Source: Muribaculum intestinale
Lineage (GTDB): Bacteria > Bacteroidota > Bacteroidia > Bacteroidales > Muribaculaceae
Assembly (NCBI RefSeq): GCF_002201515.1
Contig: NZ_CP021421.1
Coordinates: 992,001-1,056,000, forward strand
Length of the DNA stretch: 64,000 bases
Reading direction: 5' to 3'
The first letter of the stretch is position 1; every line of letters starts with the position of its first letter. The notes beneath the pieces were generated by a model. It did not search any database. It saw only the letters and a list, made by a program, of their open reading frames with translations, and was not told the DNA's origin. Shown here piece after piece: positions 16,096 through 25,700 of this stretch. Both the position numbers and the translations under genes were made by a program.

Positions 16096-18390
16096 TCACA
16101 TCAGCACCGGAGGCACCGACTCCGGACCGCTTGCCCACGACTTGTTGGGACGCGCCCCCATCTCAAGCTCCAGCTTTCCGCCGTTCATCACATCCTCGTG
16201 GCTTATCCACGACTTATCCCAAGGCTTGCCGTTGAGACGCGCCGACTGTATATACTTGTTGGTGTCGCTCGCCCCGCTCGCCACAATCTCGAATGTATTG
16301 CCGTTGCTGAGTCTCACCGAAGCATGCTCGAACTGCGGCGAACCGATATTGTACAACGGCAGACCGGGAGTCACCGGATAGAATCCAAGCGAGCTGAACA
16401 CGACAAACGAAGTCATGCCTCCTCCGTCCTCATCTCCGGGAATACCCATGAGGTCATTGCGAAACCACATCTTGAGCAGGTCGCGTATGGCTTTCTGAGT
16501 CTTCCACGGCATGCCGGCATAGTTGTATAGATACGGTATATGCAGCGACGGCTCATTGGCCATGGAGAACTGTCCCACATTGCCGGTATGGTCGGGAAGT
16601 TTGGAATAAAACTCATATTTCCCACGGCCCAGAGGCTCACAGAAAGTACGGTCAAGATTCTCGACAAAATTCTCTTTGCCTCCCATCAGCTCTATCAGGT
16701 CGGGCACATTGTGAGGCACATCCCAGCGGTAGATCCATCCGTTGTTCTCGCCATAGTACTCACGGGCACCGGGACCGCCGTCCCACTTATAGTCAAACGG
16801 TTCGATAAACCGGCCATCCTTGTCCTTGGGATGGAAAAATGCCGTAGCCGGATTATAGATATTACGGTAATTGAGCGCACAGCTGTCATATCGGGCGGCA
16901 TCGTCGGTCTTTCCGAGAGCCTGCGCTATGCGTGCCAGACACCATTGGTCGTAGCTTGTGCCGAGAGTCACAGCCACCGGCTGACGCTTCTCCCAACCAT
17001 GTACATTAGGGTCGGTCTCCTTCTCTCCCGGACGAAGTGCGGGAATATATCCGTTGCGCGCATAGAACTCGTCAATCCAGCCGGCCGGATTTCCGCTCCA
17101 GGGCGCAAGAGTCTTCTCCTCGATACCCTTGCGGCACGCTTCGTAGGCACGAAGAGTATCAATCCTGATACCTTTGGCCACGGCATCAGCCACGGAGGCC
17201 ACGCCATGATTGGAATTCATGCGGCGCGAGTCGCCGTTGACCTCCGGGAATGTAGGCATCCAGCCTGTACCCATCTGGTCGGCCATGCGGAGGAACGAAG
17301 CCAGGATAGCCTCCTCGCGGTCACTGTCGAGAAGTATTCGCAGCGGATGAGCCGCACGGTAGGTATCCCATATCCAGTCGTCGGTATAAAATGGTGTACC
17401 TTCGTCGTCATGCACCTGCCCGTCGAAAGCGCTGAAATAGCGCCCGTCCTCGCTCATGCATATGGGACGCTCGAATGTACGGTAGTACGACGAATAAAGC
17501 ACCGTCTTCTGATCCTCGCTACCGCCTTTCACCTCTATACGCCCGAGCGCGTCGTTCCACACTTTGCGCCCCTTGGCGGACACATCCTCGAGATTGAAGT
17601 CCTTTATCTCACGGGACAGATTGAGTGCGGCCTGCTCCTCGGATATGAACGACACGCCGTAGCGCAGCACCACATCTTTCGTACCGTCGGCAAACTGCCA
17701 CACCGCGCATGCATTATCGCCTTCCTTGCTGCCAAGACCCGTATTCACCGAGCCGTCCTCAAGAATACCGGCGGCTGTAGGCGATTTGTCAACATCCATG
17801 TATACGTATACACGTGTATCGTTGGGTAGCTGCTGCCATCCGCTGATATGATTGCCGTCGACATTTATCCTGCCGCTCCCTGTGCTTACCGCGATATACG
17901 CAGGCTTGCCGGGCTCGCTGCTTTCGAAGTCTATGTCATAGATAGCCGACTGGTTGCTTACTGCATAATGAACATGCATCGGATCATCTCCGGCAGGTGT
18001 GGCTATATCCACCGAGAATTCATATGGAGTGAGATACTCGTTGTCGTAGCTGTACTGCTTCACGGCCGCCATGGCCCCGTCATGCCCGGGATTGATTCTG
18101 AATGCCGAGCGCTCACGATGGTTTGTGACTATCACAGGAAGTCCGTTGAGCAGCCGGCTGGTATAGTCGGCTCGCTCCGGATATACCCGCAGCATGCTGT
18201 TGGGGAGCTGCACGGTAGGAAAAGTCGGCACAAGCAGATGACTGATATTGCCGATATACGGGTTGACATAATCTACCGGCTCTCTATTGTCAGCCGCGTA
18301 GGCATTGATACATGCATGGAATACGGCTGCCCCGGCCAGTAAAGAGAGACATCCTGCCGTTATTCCGATTAGTTTATGGTTATGGTTCAT
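16096..18390 (-). CDS. GH92 family exo-alpha-mannosidase
   Basis: 764 residues with an N-terminal signal (MNHNHKLIGITAGCLSLLAG... ending near HACINAYA). The GH92 start is DYVNPYIGNISHLLVPTFPT. Core motifs: WDTYRAAHPL, HGVASVADAVAKG, YYGENNGWIYRWDVPHN, which carries the Glu corresponding to the general acid, and GIPGDEDGGGMTSFVVFSSL with the Asp residues of the Ca/water-activating site, then GFYPVTPGLPLYNIGSP. Members are Ca-dependent inverting alpha-mannosidases acting on N-glycans or yeast mannan in the periplasm or at the surface. It is near the GH99-like and GH2 genes on the same strand but separated from them by nested MITE-like repeats. Confidence 0.93.
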   Translation of the reverse strand: MNHNHKLIGITAGCLSLLAGAAVFHACINAYAADNREPVDYVNPYIGNISHLLVPTFPTVQLPNSMLRVYPERADYTSRLLNGLPVIVTNHRERSAFRINPGHDGAMAAVKQYSYDNEYLTPYEFSVDIATPAGDDPMHVHYAVSNQSAIYDIDFESSEPGKPAYIAVSTGSGRINVDGNHISGWQQLPNDTRVYVYMDVDKSPTAAGILEDGSVNTGLGSKEGDNACAVWQFADGTKDVVLRYGVSFISEEQAALNLSREIKDFNLEDVSAKGRKVWNDALGRIEVKGGSEDQKTVLYSSYYRTFERPICMSEDGRYFSAFDGQVHDDEGTPFYTDDWIWDTYRAAHPLRILLDSDREEAILASFLRMADQMGTGWMPTFPEVNGDSRRMNSNHGVASVADAVAKGIRIDTLRAYEACRKGIEEKTLAPWSGNPAGWIDEFYARNGYIPALRPGEKETDPNVHGWEKRQPVAVTLGTSYDQWCLARIAQALGKTDDAARYDSCALNYRNIYNPATAFFHPKDKDGRFIEPFDYKWDGGPGAREYYGENNGWIYRWDVPHNVPDLIELMGGKENFVENLDRTFCEPLGRGKYEFYSKLPDHTGNVGQFSMANEPSLHIPYLYNYAGMPWKTQKAIRDLLKMWFRNDLMGIPGDEDGGGMTSFVVFSSLGFYPVTPGLPLYNIGSPQFEHASVRLSNGNTFEIVASGASDTNKYIQSARLNGKPWDKSWISHEDVMNGGKLELEMGARPNKSWASGPESVPPVLM

Positions 18391-18443
18391 TGCTTGTAAT
18401 GAGTTATCAGTTATTTTAGAGCATCCTCTTAGAAACTGTTTAA

Positions 18444-18568
18444 GAGCTTGTTTAATAATAAATGTTACAGTCAGGGCGGTCAGTCGGCGAGCAGATTTTC
18501 ACTTGTGATGAGGGAGTGTAGCCGTAGCTACATGACCGAAGAATAAGCAAAAAGATGCCGGCAAGACT
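18444..18568 (+). repeat. Partial copy (half) of the GAGCTTG repeat
   Basis: About 125 bp, matching the left half of the 28659-29005 element up to GATGCCGGC, then diverging. TAA precedes its tip at 18441-18443. Confidence 0.75.
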
Positions 18569-18595
18569 CTCAAAAGCAAAGCAATATGAATTTTA

Positions 18596-18944
18596 GAGCT
18601 TGTTTAATAATAAATGTTGCCGCCAGGGTCGTATAGCTTGAGTCGATTTTCGACATGTGTCGAAGGATTGTACTTTATGTACATGACTGAAAAACAGGGC
18701 GAAAAGCGGCCAATATATACGAGACAAAAGATAACTTAATAACCTATACAATCTCTTGCCGGCTTGTAAGATAAATGCAAAAATATATCAACGATATGAA
18801 ACAAATTACCTCCCTTCGGTCATTCGCCGGCATCTTTCCGCCCGTTCTTCGGTCGTTATGGAACCCCATAACTCCCTCATCACAAGCGAAAATATGCTCG
18901 CCGACTGACCGCCCTGACGGTAACATTTATTATTAAACAAGCTC
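18596..18944 (-). repeat. Complete 349-bp GAGCTTG repeat, copy 1
   Basis: Terminal inverted repeats begin GAGCTTGTTTAATAATAAA at both ends (23 bp perfect, ~35 bp imperfect); flanked by TTA at 18593-18595 and 18945-18947. Homologous along its length, with scattered mismatches, to 28659-29005 in the opposite orientation. Each half contains a sub-terminal hairpin. Confidence 0.85.
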
Positions 18945-18974
18945 TTAAACAGTTTCTTAGGTCCTGCTCCGGAA

Positions 18975-21900
18975 TCATATAGATGGAGTGAACGGAGCCC
19001 CCGACACAAGAGTCTCCACCATGTTGCGGAGAAGCCTTGCGGCAACCGGATCGGTGTCGGCTTTCTGCGTAGCCATAGTCGACACAATGGCCGAGCCTTC
19101 CCCTTCATTTATGCCTACCATGGTAAATCCTCGCAGGGAATTTATGCGGTCGAGTCGGGCCTTGGAGCCTCCTCCGTCGATATAAGCGTGTATCTTTATC
19201 TGCCCGGCAAGCTCGGTAAGGGCCTCGCTGCGATTTACCTGCATGGTAGTGTTGCATGCAGTGGGTATCTCACGGCGGTTGTTGTTGAAATAGCGCAGCT
19301 CAAGTGGTTCTATCCCGTCAAACACACGGCTGTCATTGCGCTCCATAAAGGTGATATCACCCTCGGTCGGGACTTCCCAGCTGAGTATATGCTCGGGGAA
19401 TACCGCCTTGGCTGCTTCATTACTGTTCAGAAACAGTATACGCCCGCCATTCTCCTCATATTTGCGCAGGGCCTTCGCATCGTAGTCATTAAGCACATGC
19501 GTGTCGCTTATGATGGCCACTGTGGGATTTGCAGCAAGCATCTGGGTAACGGAAGCGTATCTTGCATATTCGATACCGAGCGACGTAAGTGTGGCGGCAG
19601 TCTTATCGGCGCCCTCCCCTTTGAGTATGGCAAGTCTCTGCTTGCCGTCTCCTGTTTTATTGCCTTTGGCCCAGTCGCGGGTGGTAAGCAGCAGCTCATA
19701 CTCATTGGCCGACACGGGTATGCCGTCTTCCGTAAGTTTCAGATACAGGCGTGCCTTGACCTTCTCCTCGGGCAGACTCTCCGGGATGGTAATCTCAGGG
19801 TCAATCCACAGACGTCCGTAGTGTGGCACACTGTCAAGCATTCTGTCGCCATGGTCAAGCACCCTGCCGCGCTCGTCGCGAAGTTCCCAACGCAGAAGTG
19901 TGGGCCGCAGAGCACGCCCCTCCTCCAGGTCGTTTACCACACAGACGCGTGTGGTAAGTTTTTCACCGGCATACAGATGGCGTCCCCACAGCTCGGCGCT
20001 TACAAGCACCGGCTGGAGAGCTCGGGCCAACGCGTAATATGTAGGCCAAGGCTCGATGCGGTCGGCGTCGTAAACCTGTCGGAACCATGTGAGCAGGGCG
20101 AAATGCATGATACCTGACGCCCGGTCGTTACTGCGCCGCAATGCCTCGGCAAGCTCGCCGGTAATAAACGACTGAGCCCACAGGAAGCATGCCGGATCGG
20201 CATAGTCATAGCAGTCATAGCCTACAAGCGACTCGGGATTCTGATGTATAATCTGATATGAATGAGTCGGATGGCCGGTCTCGTTGTTGGGATATCCGGT
20301 CGACATCTCCTGGCTTATGAGCGGACGGCCCGGCATCTTGAACCTATCCTGAAACTCTCCGTTGAAGAAGCGGAACAATGAGTAGTCATACCAGTTGTAG
20401 TAAGCATGCATGTCATCGATATCACCGTCGTCGATAGAGTCCATGAATGCCTTGCCGTACTTCTGCTCCTTACCCTTGGCCTGATAATTTGAATCAAAAC
20501 ATACCGGACGCGTCGGGTCGACCTTGCGCATGTCGCCCACGACATCGGATATATAGCGGTACTTCTCCTTGGCGCGCTCAATATCATCGTCGTTGTCATA
20601 GAACTTCATCTCGTTGTTGACTGTCCAGAACAGCAGCGACGGATGGTTGCGATATTTCTTAAGCAATCCGAGGAACTCCTCGCGCCACATGGCGAGCACC
20701 TGTGCGTCGGGGAGTGGTGTGGAGTGTATGAATAGCCAGGGCCATGTACCCTCGAAGCTGATGCCTATGCCATTGCGGTCGGCCGCGTCAAGCCACAGTT
20801 CGTTCCAGGGAGTGGTGTGGGTGCGTGTCACATCTATATTGCCTCTCTTCATGTGCTGCATGAAGGTGTCGGCCAGACGCTTGTCGTTGGGAGCCAGGGC
20901 AAACGGTATATGATTGCCGCCACGCAACCAATATTTATGCCCGTTGAGATAAAACAGTCCGTCGCGCACCTCAAATGTGCGGAATCCGGAAGTTTCGGTA
21001 AAACTGTCGAGCTCGCGCCCTTTCTTGTCGGACAGAGTGAATGTGAAATCATACAGGTCGGGATGCTGAGGCGACCACAGACGCGGCTTAAGTCCGTCGA
21101 CACTATAGGTCAAAGTACGTTTCTCTCCGGGAGCGAGTGTCACTTTTCCGATACTGCCGCCATAAAGTTCGCTGCCGGTAGCGCAGTCGGTAATTCTGGT
21201 TGACGGGACTATGGTCTGACGTCTGTCGGAACGGTTACTGACAGTCAGCTCGAATGTGGCACCGCTGAGACCGGGACGTATATATACATCATCGACCCTT
21301 ACCGGCTCGGTTATCGTGAGTTTCACCGGTTGCCATATACCTGCCGGATCATCACCGTAAAACCCGTGGGGTATCTCCTTTATGACATCCTTGCCGGCCT
21401 CCACCTTTCCATCCTCCTGCTCGCTCTCGCGCACAGACGAATAGAAAAAATCGATTGAGGGGGATTTTCCGTCGCCGGTTTTGCCGATTACTTTCAAGGC
21501 GATAAGATTGCGTCCGGGATGCAGCATACCGGTAGCGTCTACGTCAATCTGTCCGTACATGCCCAGATGGCTCCCGGCCTTTTTACCGTTGATATATATT
21601 TCAGTAGCGCGCGACACGGCATCGAATGTCAGCCGGATATTGCGGCCCTCCACTTCCTGAGGAAGGTCGACCCACTGGCGATACCATGCATCGCGGGTGC
21701 GGCGGTAGTCGAAAGTATACCCTTCGCAGCGTGCCGTCTCCTGCATATAATATGTGTCTGACACACCCTTCGGCATATGTCCGCGCGGAGTACCCATAGT
21801 CTCGCCATGCAGCCATATGCGTATCGGATTCCAGAAGTCGGGCACATTCATCACATGCCAGTCGGAATCACCCTTGTCGGGATCTACGGCATCCTTCTCA

Positions 21901-22697
21901 GCGATATCGCTGTAGCCCGGCATGAACAGCCAGTCGCCGTCGAGGCTCAGTTCTGTACGCGCGCCACTCAGGCTGTCGAGTTTTTTTCCGGCATAGGATG
22001 CTCGCTGACTGCGGCGCATATCCTCTTTCTGACGGGGAGTAAGGGGATTGCTCCATTCCTTGTCGGAGACCCCGTCAAGCGCGTCGGGGGCAAGAGGCGT
22101 GATTACCAGGTCGTCAAACTCTGTGAGAATCCAGCTCCCGCCAAGGGTCACACCACCTTCCGGGGCAAACCGTGATGCATTGGGGTCGGTAATATCCATA
22201 TGAGGATGTTCCTCTCCGTTGAGAAATACACGCATACGGTTGCCTACGACTTCTATACGCACATCAATCCACTCTCCGGGGCGGGGAGTGAAACCGAGTG
22301 GGCGCACACCCATCAGCTCGTCGTTGCCCTTATAGCCCATGCGCATGAGCATCACATTGTTCTGTATGCCACCTTTTATCCCGAGGATATATCGGTCGAA
22401 GCGGTTGGCTGCACGGAATCCACACCATATCTGCACCTGCTCTTCCCCTTTTGGCGCACGTGCACGGAAACTCACAGAATAATCCTTCATGTCGGGTGCT
22501 CCGAAAGATGCATAATTGTCTTTCGACACCAGTACACCCTCCCGTCCGACATGGGTAGAGCCGCGTCCTACAGTGAGCAGCTTTTCGGAAGGGTTGGAAA
22601 AATCGTTTCGGTATATTGCGGCATCAGCCCCCGTGGCCGATAGCGAAGCTACGACCATGGAGCTGACACACAACATTTTTATTGAACTAACTGACAT
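18975..22697 (-). CDS. Secreted multidomain GH2 glycosidase with N-terminal LamG-like domain
   Basis: 1,240 residues. Signal peptide ending near ATGADA; a concanavalin/LamG-like domain follows (~28-205; WCGFRAANRFDRYILGIKGG). Then come the GH2 sugar-binding domain (~240-450; DAWYRQWVDLPQEVEGRNIRL), the Ig-like domain, and the TIM barrel beginning FYLNGHKYWLRGGNHIPFAL. The acid/base Glu696 is in NNEMKF and the nucleophile Glu797 in PLISQEMSTGYPN. The last ~250 residues resemble the GATase1-like fold seen in some galactosidases (AIISDTHVLNDYDAKALRKY). GH2 covers beta-galactosidase, beta-mannosidase and beta-glucuronidase; next to GH92 and a GH99-like protein, beta-mannosidase is attractive but unproven. 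It follows the fusion gene by 20 bp, same operon. Confidence 0.9.
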   Translation of the reverse strand: MSVSSIKMLCVSSMVVASLSATGADAAIYRNDFSNPSEKLLTVGRGSTHVGREGVLVSKDNYASFGAPDMKDYSVSFRARAPKGEEQVQIWCGFRAANRFDRYILGIKGGIQNNVMLMRMGYKGNDELMGVRPLGFTPRPGEWIDVRIEVVGNRMRVFLNGEEHPHMDITDPNASRFAPEGGVTLGGSWILTEFDDLVITPLAPDALDGVSDKEWSNPLTPRQKEDMRRSQRASYAGKKLDSLSGARTELSLDGDWLFMPGYSDIAEKDAVDPDKGDSDWHVMNVPDFWNPIRIWLHGETMGTPRGHMPKGVSDTYYMQETARCEGYTFDYRRTRDAWYRQWVDLPQEVEGRNIRLTFDAVSRATEIYINGKKAGSHLGMYGQIDVDATGMLHPGRNLIALKVIGKTGDGKSPSIDFFYSSVRESEQEDGKVEAGKDVIKEIPHGFYGDDPAGIWQPVKLTITEPVRVDDVYIRPGLSGATFELTVSNRSDRRQTIVPSTRITDCATGSELYGGSIGKVTLAPGEKRTLTYSVDGLKPRLWSPQHPDLYDFTFTLSDKKGRELDSFTETSGFRTFEVRDGLFYLNGHKYWLRGGNHIPFALAPNDKRLADTFMQHMKRGNIDVTRTHTTPWNELWLDAADRNGIGISFEGTWPWLFIHSTPLPDAQVLAMWREEFLGLLKKYRNHPSLLFWTVNNEMKFYDNDDDIERAKEKYRYISDVVGDMRKVDPTRPVCFDSNYQAKGKEQKYGKAFMDSIDDGDIDDMHAYYNWYDYSLFRFFNGEFQDRFKMPGRPLISQEMSTGYPNNETGHPTHSYQIIHQNPESLVGYDCYDYADPACFLWAQSFITGELAEALRRSNDRASGIMHFALLTWFRQVYDADRIEPWPTYYALARALQPVLVSAELWGRHLYAGEKLTTRVCVVNDLEEGRALRPTLLRWELRDERGRVLDHGDRMLDSVPHYGRLWIDPEITIPESLPEEKVKARLYLKLTEDGIPVSANEYELLLTTRDWAKGNKTGDGKQRLAILKGEGADKTAATLTSLGIEYARYASVTQMLAANPTVAIISDTHVLNDYDAKALRKYEENGGRILFLNSNEAAKAVFPEHILSWEVPTEGDITFMERNDSRVFDGIEPLELRYFNNNRREIPTACNTTMQVNRSEALTELAGQIKIHAYIDGGGSKARLDRINSLRGFTMVGINEGEGSAIVSTMATQKADTDPVAARLLRNMVETLVSGAPFTPSI

Positions 22698-22717
22698 ATT
22701 GACTTGATGTTTTTAAA

Positions 22718-25700
22718 TCATTTGGCCTCCGGATTGACATAGGAAGCGCGCACCTGCGGGAGATAGTCGGCACGGTTGTCGCAGAAGAAGTGGCCCTGGA
22801 GCTTGTCGTCGGGTGTCGACTCCGGCATACTTATCTCCAGACAGTTCCATCCCTGCAGTAGCGGCAGTTCACGGAAATCGGCACGATTGTAATCCTTGCC
22901 GGCAATCTCCACAGGCTTGCCGTTGATTACAAGTTCGGTATCAGGAGTTCCGGTACGCAGTGTAAGTTTGGGCATATTAGGCTCGATAAGCAGGTCGTCA
23001 AGCGGACGAGGGCTGTAGACATAAATCGTCAGACTCTTCCTGCCGTCGGCTTTTACCATTCTCTTGGCAGCCTGGCGCGGGAACAACAGTTTGTTGTCCT
23101 GAAAGAAGAAGATTTCATCGGGATTCTGTTCAAGAGCTTTACAGGGGATGCCTGCATTGGCGATGATAGCGCCAAGTGTCTTGAACCCCTTCTCGGTATT
23201 GGTAAACTCTCCGAGAGTGCTCAGATATATGTTGTTGGGACCGGATGAATACTTCACAACTACCGCACGGGGAGTGGTGCACTCATTTTCCGAACGCAGA
23301 AGAGCGGCAGTCTTTAGATTCTCGGCTCGCTTGTTCCATGTACGCCAGTCGGTACGGCATGCTTCGAGAATCACCTCGCTCTCTTCCACAAGCGGCCCGG
23401 TAAGTGTGTACTGTGCGGCATCGGCCTGTTGCACCTCGCAGAAATAGAAATCCGAAGGATTAAGTCCACGCATCCATGAGGTCTCGGCCGGAATAAACGA
23501 GGAACGCCTGAGTGTATTTACCGTCACAGGCAGAGGCAGAAGTCCGTTGTAAGGATTATGAGGCTGCACATTGGCAGGATTGATGCCCCACACGAGCAGG
23601 TCGGCACCAAGACTCATATGTTTTCTGATTGTCTCTTCAAGCTCACCGGATAGGGAATATGTGCCATCGAGAACATACAGTGCGTTGGCAGGATCTGTAA
23701 CCTTGTCGGAGAATATCACTCCCTGAGCGTCAAACTGCTGGCGCGCACGGGAATCAGCACTGCCCACAAATACTACCTGACGATAAGGGGTGGCGGCATC
23801 CCATCGTCCTTTTGATTCATATTTCTTCTTGTCGATTTCGGCCCACTCGCTCCATGCCGGTCCGTCGGGAGCGTTGGCTGCACGCATCGCCTCAAACATA
23901 GGCCATGGCCGGTAAAGCGGAAGCGACGGGTCGTAACCGGGATTGAGAGTCGTGCTGTAGGGGCCGACACGTTCCGGCTGTACTCCAGGCTGTCCCTCGG
24001 TGTATGTGCCGAAGAATATACCGTCATTCTCCATCGACGGAGGTGTAGTGATATCTTTCTTGCCAATCGGCAGGGGCTGCAGCGCATACCATGCCATATT
24101 GAACACAGTCGAATAGCTTGCACCATTGTCGCGCTGGTCCTTAATCAGATTATAACACTCGTTGGCAAGACCCTCCATACGCCCGAGGGCCGACACATAG
24201 GCGCGTTCGCCGTTATATTTTGCCACCTGTTCGGGAGTGCCGTAGTAGGCCATCGAATGCTCTCCGATACCCCACGGTTTGCCGATATTGATCCAGTTGT
24301 GCATCGAGCCTACATCGCCATAATGGCCTACGGTGACAGGAAGTATGCCGTCGCCGTCATCCTCGCCGTCCGAACTGATCCATGGACGGGTTGGGTCGAG
24401 TTCACGCACGATATCGCGCCATTCACGCCATGCCACCATCTGGGGTTCGAGAAGGTCAGGACGATTGTATACATATAGTATCACAGGCTTGTTTTCATTG
24501 CTGACACTCCATCCGAACACACTCGCATGGTTGCGGTCACGCATCACGAAGCGGCGCAGATGGTCTTTCGACGCCTCCCAGAAATGGGGAGAATCAAGTT
24601 TCGGTCCTCCGTCGCTTGCCCAGTTGGCGGTTTCATTCAGTATACATATACCCATCTCGTCGGCCATGTCGTGGTAAAAGCGCGGATACACCATGGCATG
24701 TGGACGCACGGCATTGCCGTTCATATCCTTGATGGCCTTGTACCAGGCATATGCATAGCGGCGTGTCATCTGAGGGATACCCATGAAGTGCCACGAGTCG
24801 CCGCGCAGCGGGTATACCTTGCCGTTGAGCAGATGGCTTGTGCCTTCGAGAGTCCACTCTCGCCATCCGAAGCGTTCATATTTCGTATCGATTTTCTTGC
24901 CTCCTGTTTTGGCTGACAGAACAAGGCTGTAGAGATTGGGAGTCTCCGGAGTCCAGTATTTAAGGGTGCCCTCCGCTACGGGGAGTGCGATTACAGTCTT
25001 TACCGTATCACCCGGGGCCACATTCACCTTTACAGGCTTTACAGCCATGGCCTGACGCCCGAGTTCCCAGGCAGGTACCGGCGCTGAATTTACATCGGTC
25101 CCGGCCAGATTGATCCACTCGCTGATATCACCGGCGAGCTCTACATTCTGTTTCTTGGTGTCGGAGTTGGTGAGCGTGACCTCGATTTCAAGCGTTCCGC
25201 GGCCTACCAGAGGCTTCACATATATATCCTCGATGCGTGTGCGCGGCACTGCCTGAAGATACACATCCTGCCATATGCCATTCATATCATACCCCCACAT
25301 TGAGCCGCCAGGCACAATACGTCGTCCGATGGTACTGTTGTCCTCGAATAGTTTCTGAGAGCGTACTCCTACGAGCACATCGGCTTTCTCACCCGGCTTT
25401 ACGACATCGGTAATATCGGCTGAAAACGGAAGGAAAAGGTCAAAATTTCCGGCGACTTTATGCCCGTTGACATATACGACAGTCTCGCCGGCAACAGCCT
25501 CAAACCAAAGGCGTATGTCATCTCCTGTCCAGTCTGCGGGCACATCAAATGTCTTTTTCATCCATGCCATCTTCACGTCGTTCCATTCACGGGGATATGA
25601 AGGATAGTTGCGATGATCGGGGCCCTCCAGATTGCGGTTGGAGAAGTCGTTGACATTCCACGGAGAGGGTATCTTGATTTTTGTCTTGCTCCACCCGTCG

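Larger units (their letters stand above)
18432..18956. mobile_element. Nested MITE-like insertion cluster
   Basis: The outer tips GAAACTGTTTAA (18432 on) and TTAAACAGTTTC (to 18956) are inverted repeats flanked by TTA on both sides (18429-18431 and 18957-18959). Directly inside them sit the tips of a second element, GAGCTTGTTTAA from 18444 and its complement ending at 18944. A complete 349-bp copy (18596-18944) and a partial copy (18444 to about 18568) lie within. No gene is present; short open frames here arise from the repeat. Confidence 0.7.

Noticed and set aside
16540..17829. 429-codon open frame opposite the GH92 gene
   Set aside because: Antisense shadow of a gene with clear catalytic motifs; its own translation shows no domain.
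18744..18926. Short open frame MLPSGRSVGEHIFACDEG, with a homologue at 28677-28997
   Set aside because: Both lie inside the non-coding GAGCTTG repeat; similarity reflects repeat homology, and the lengths differ through frame changes.
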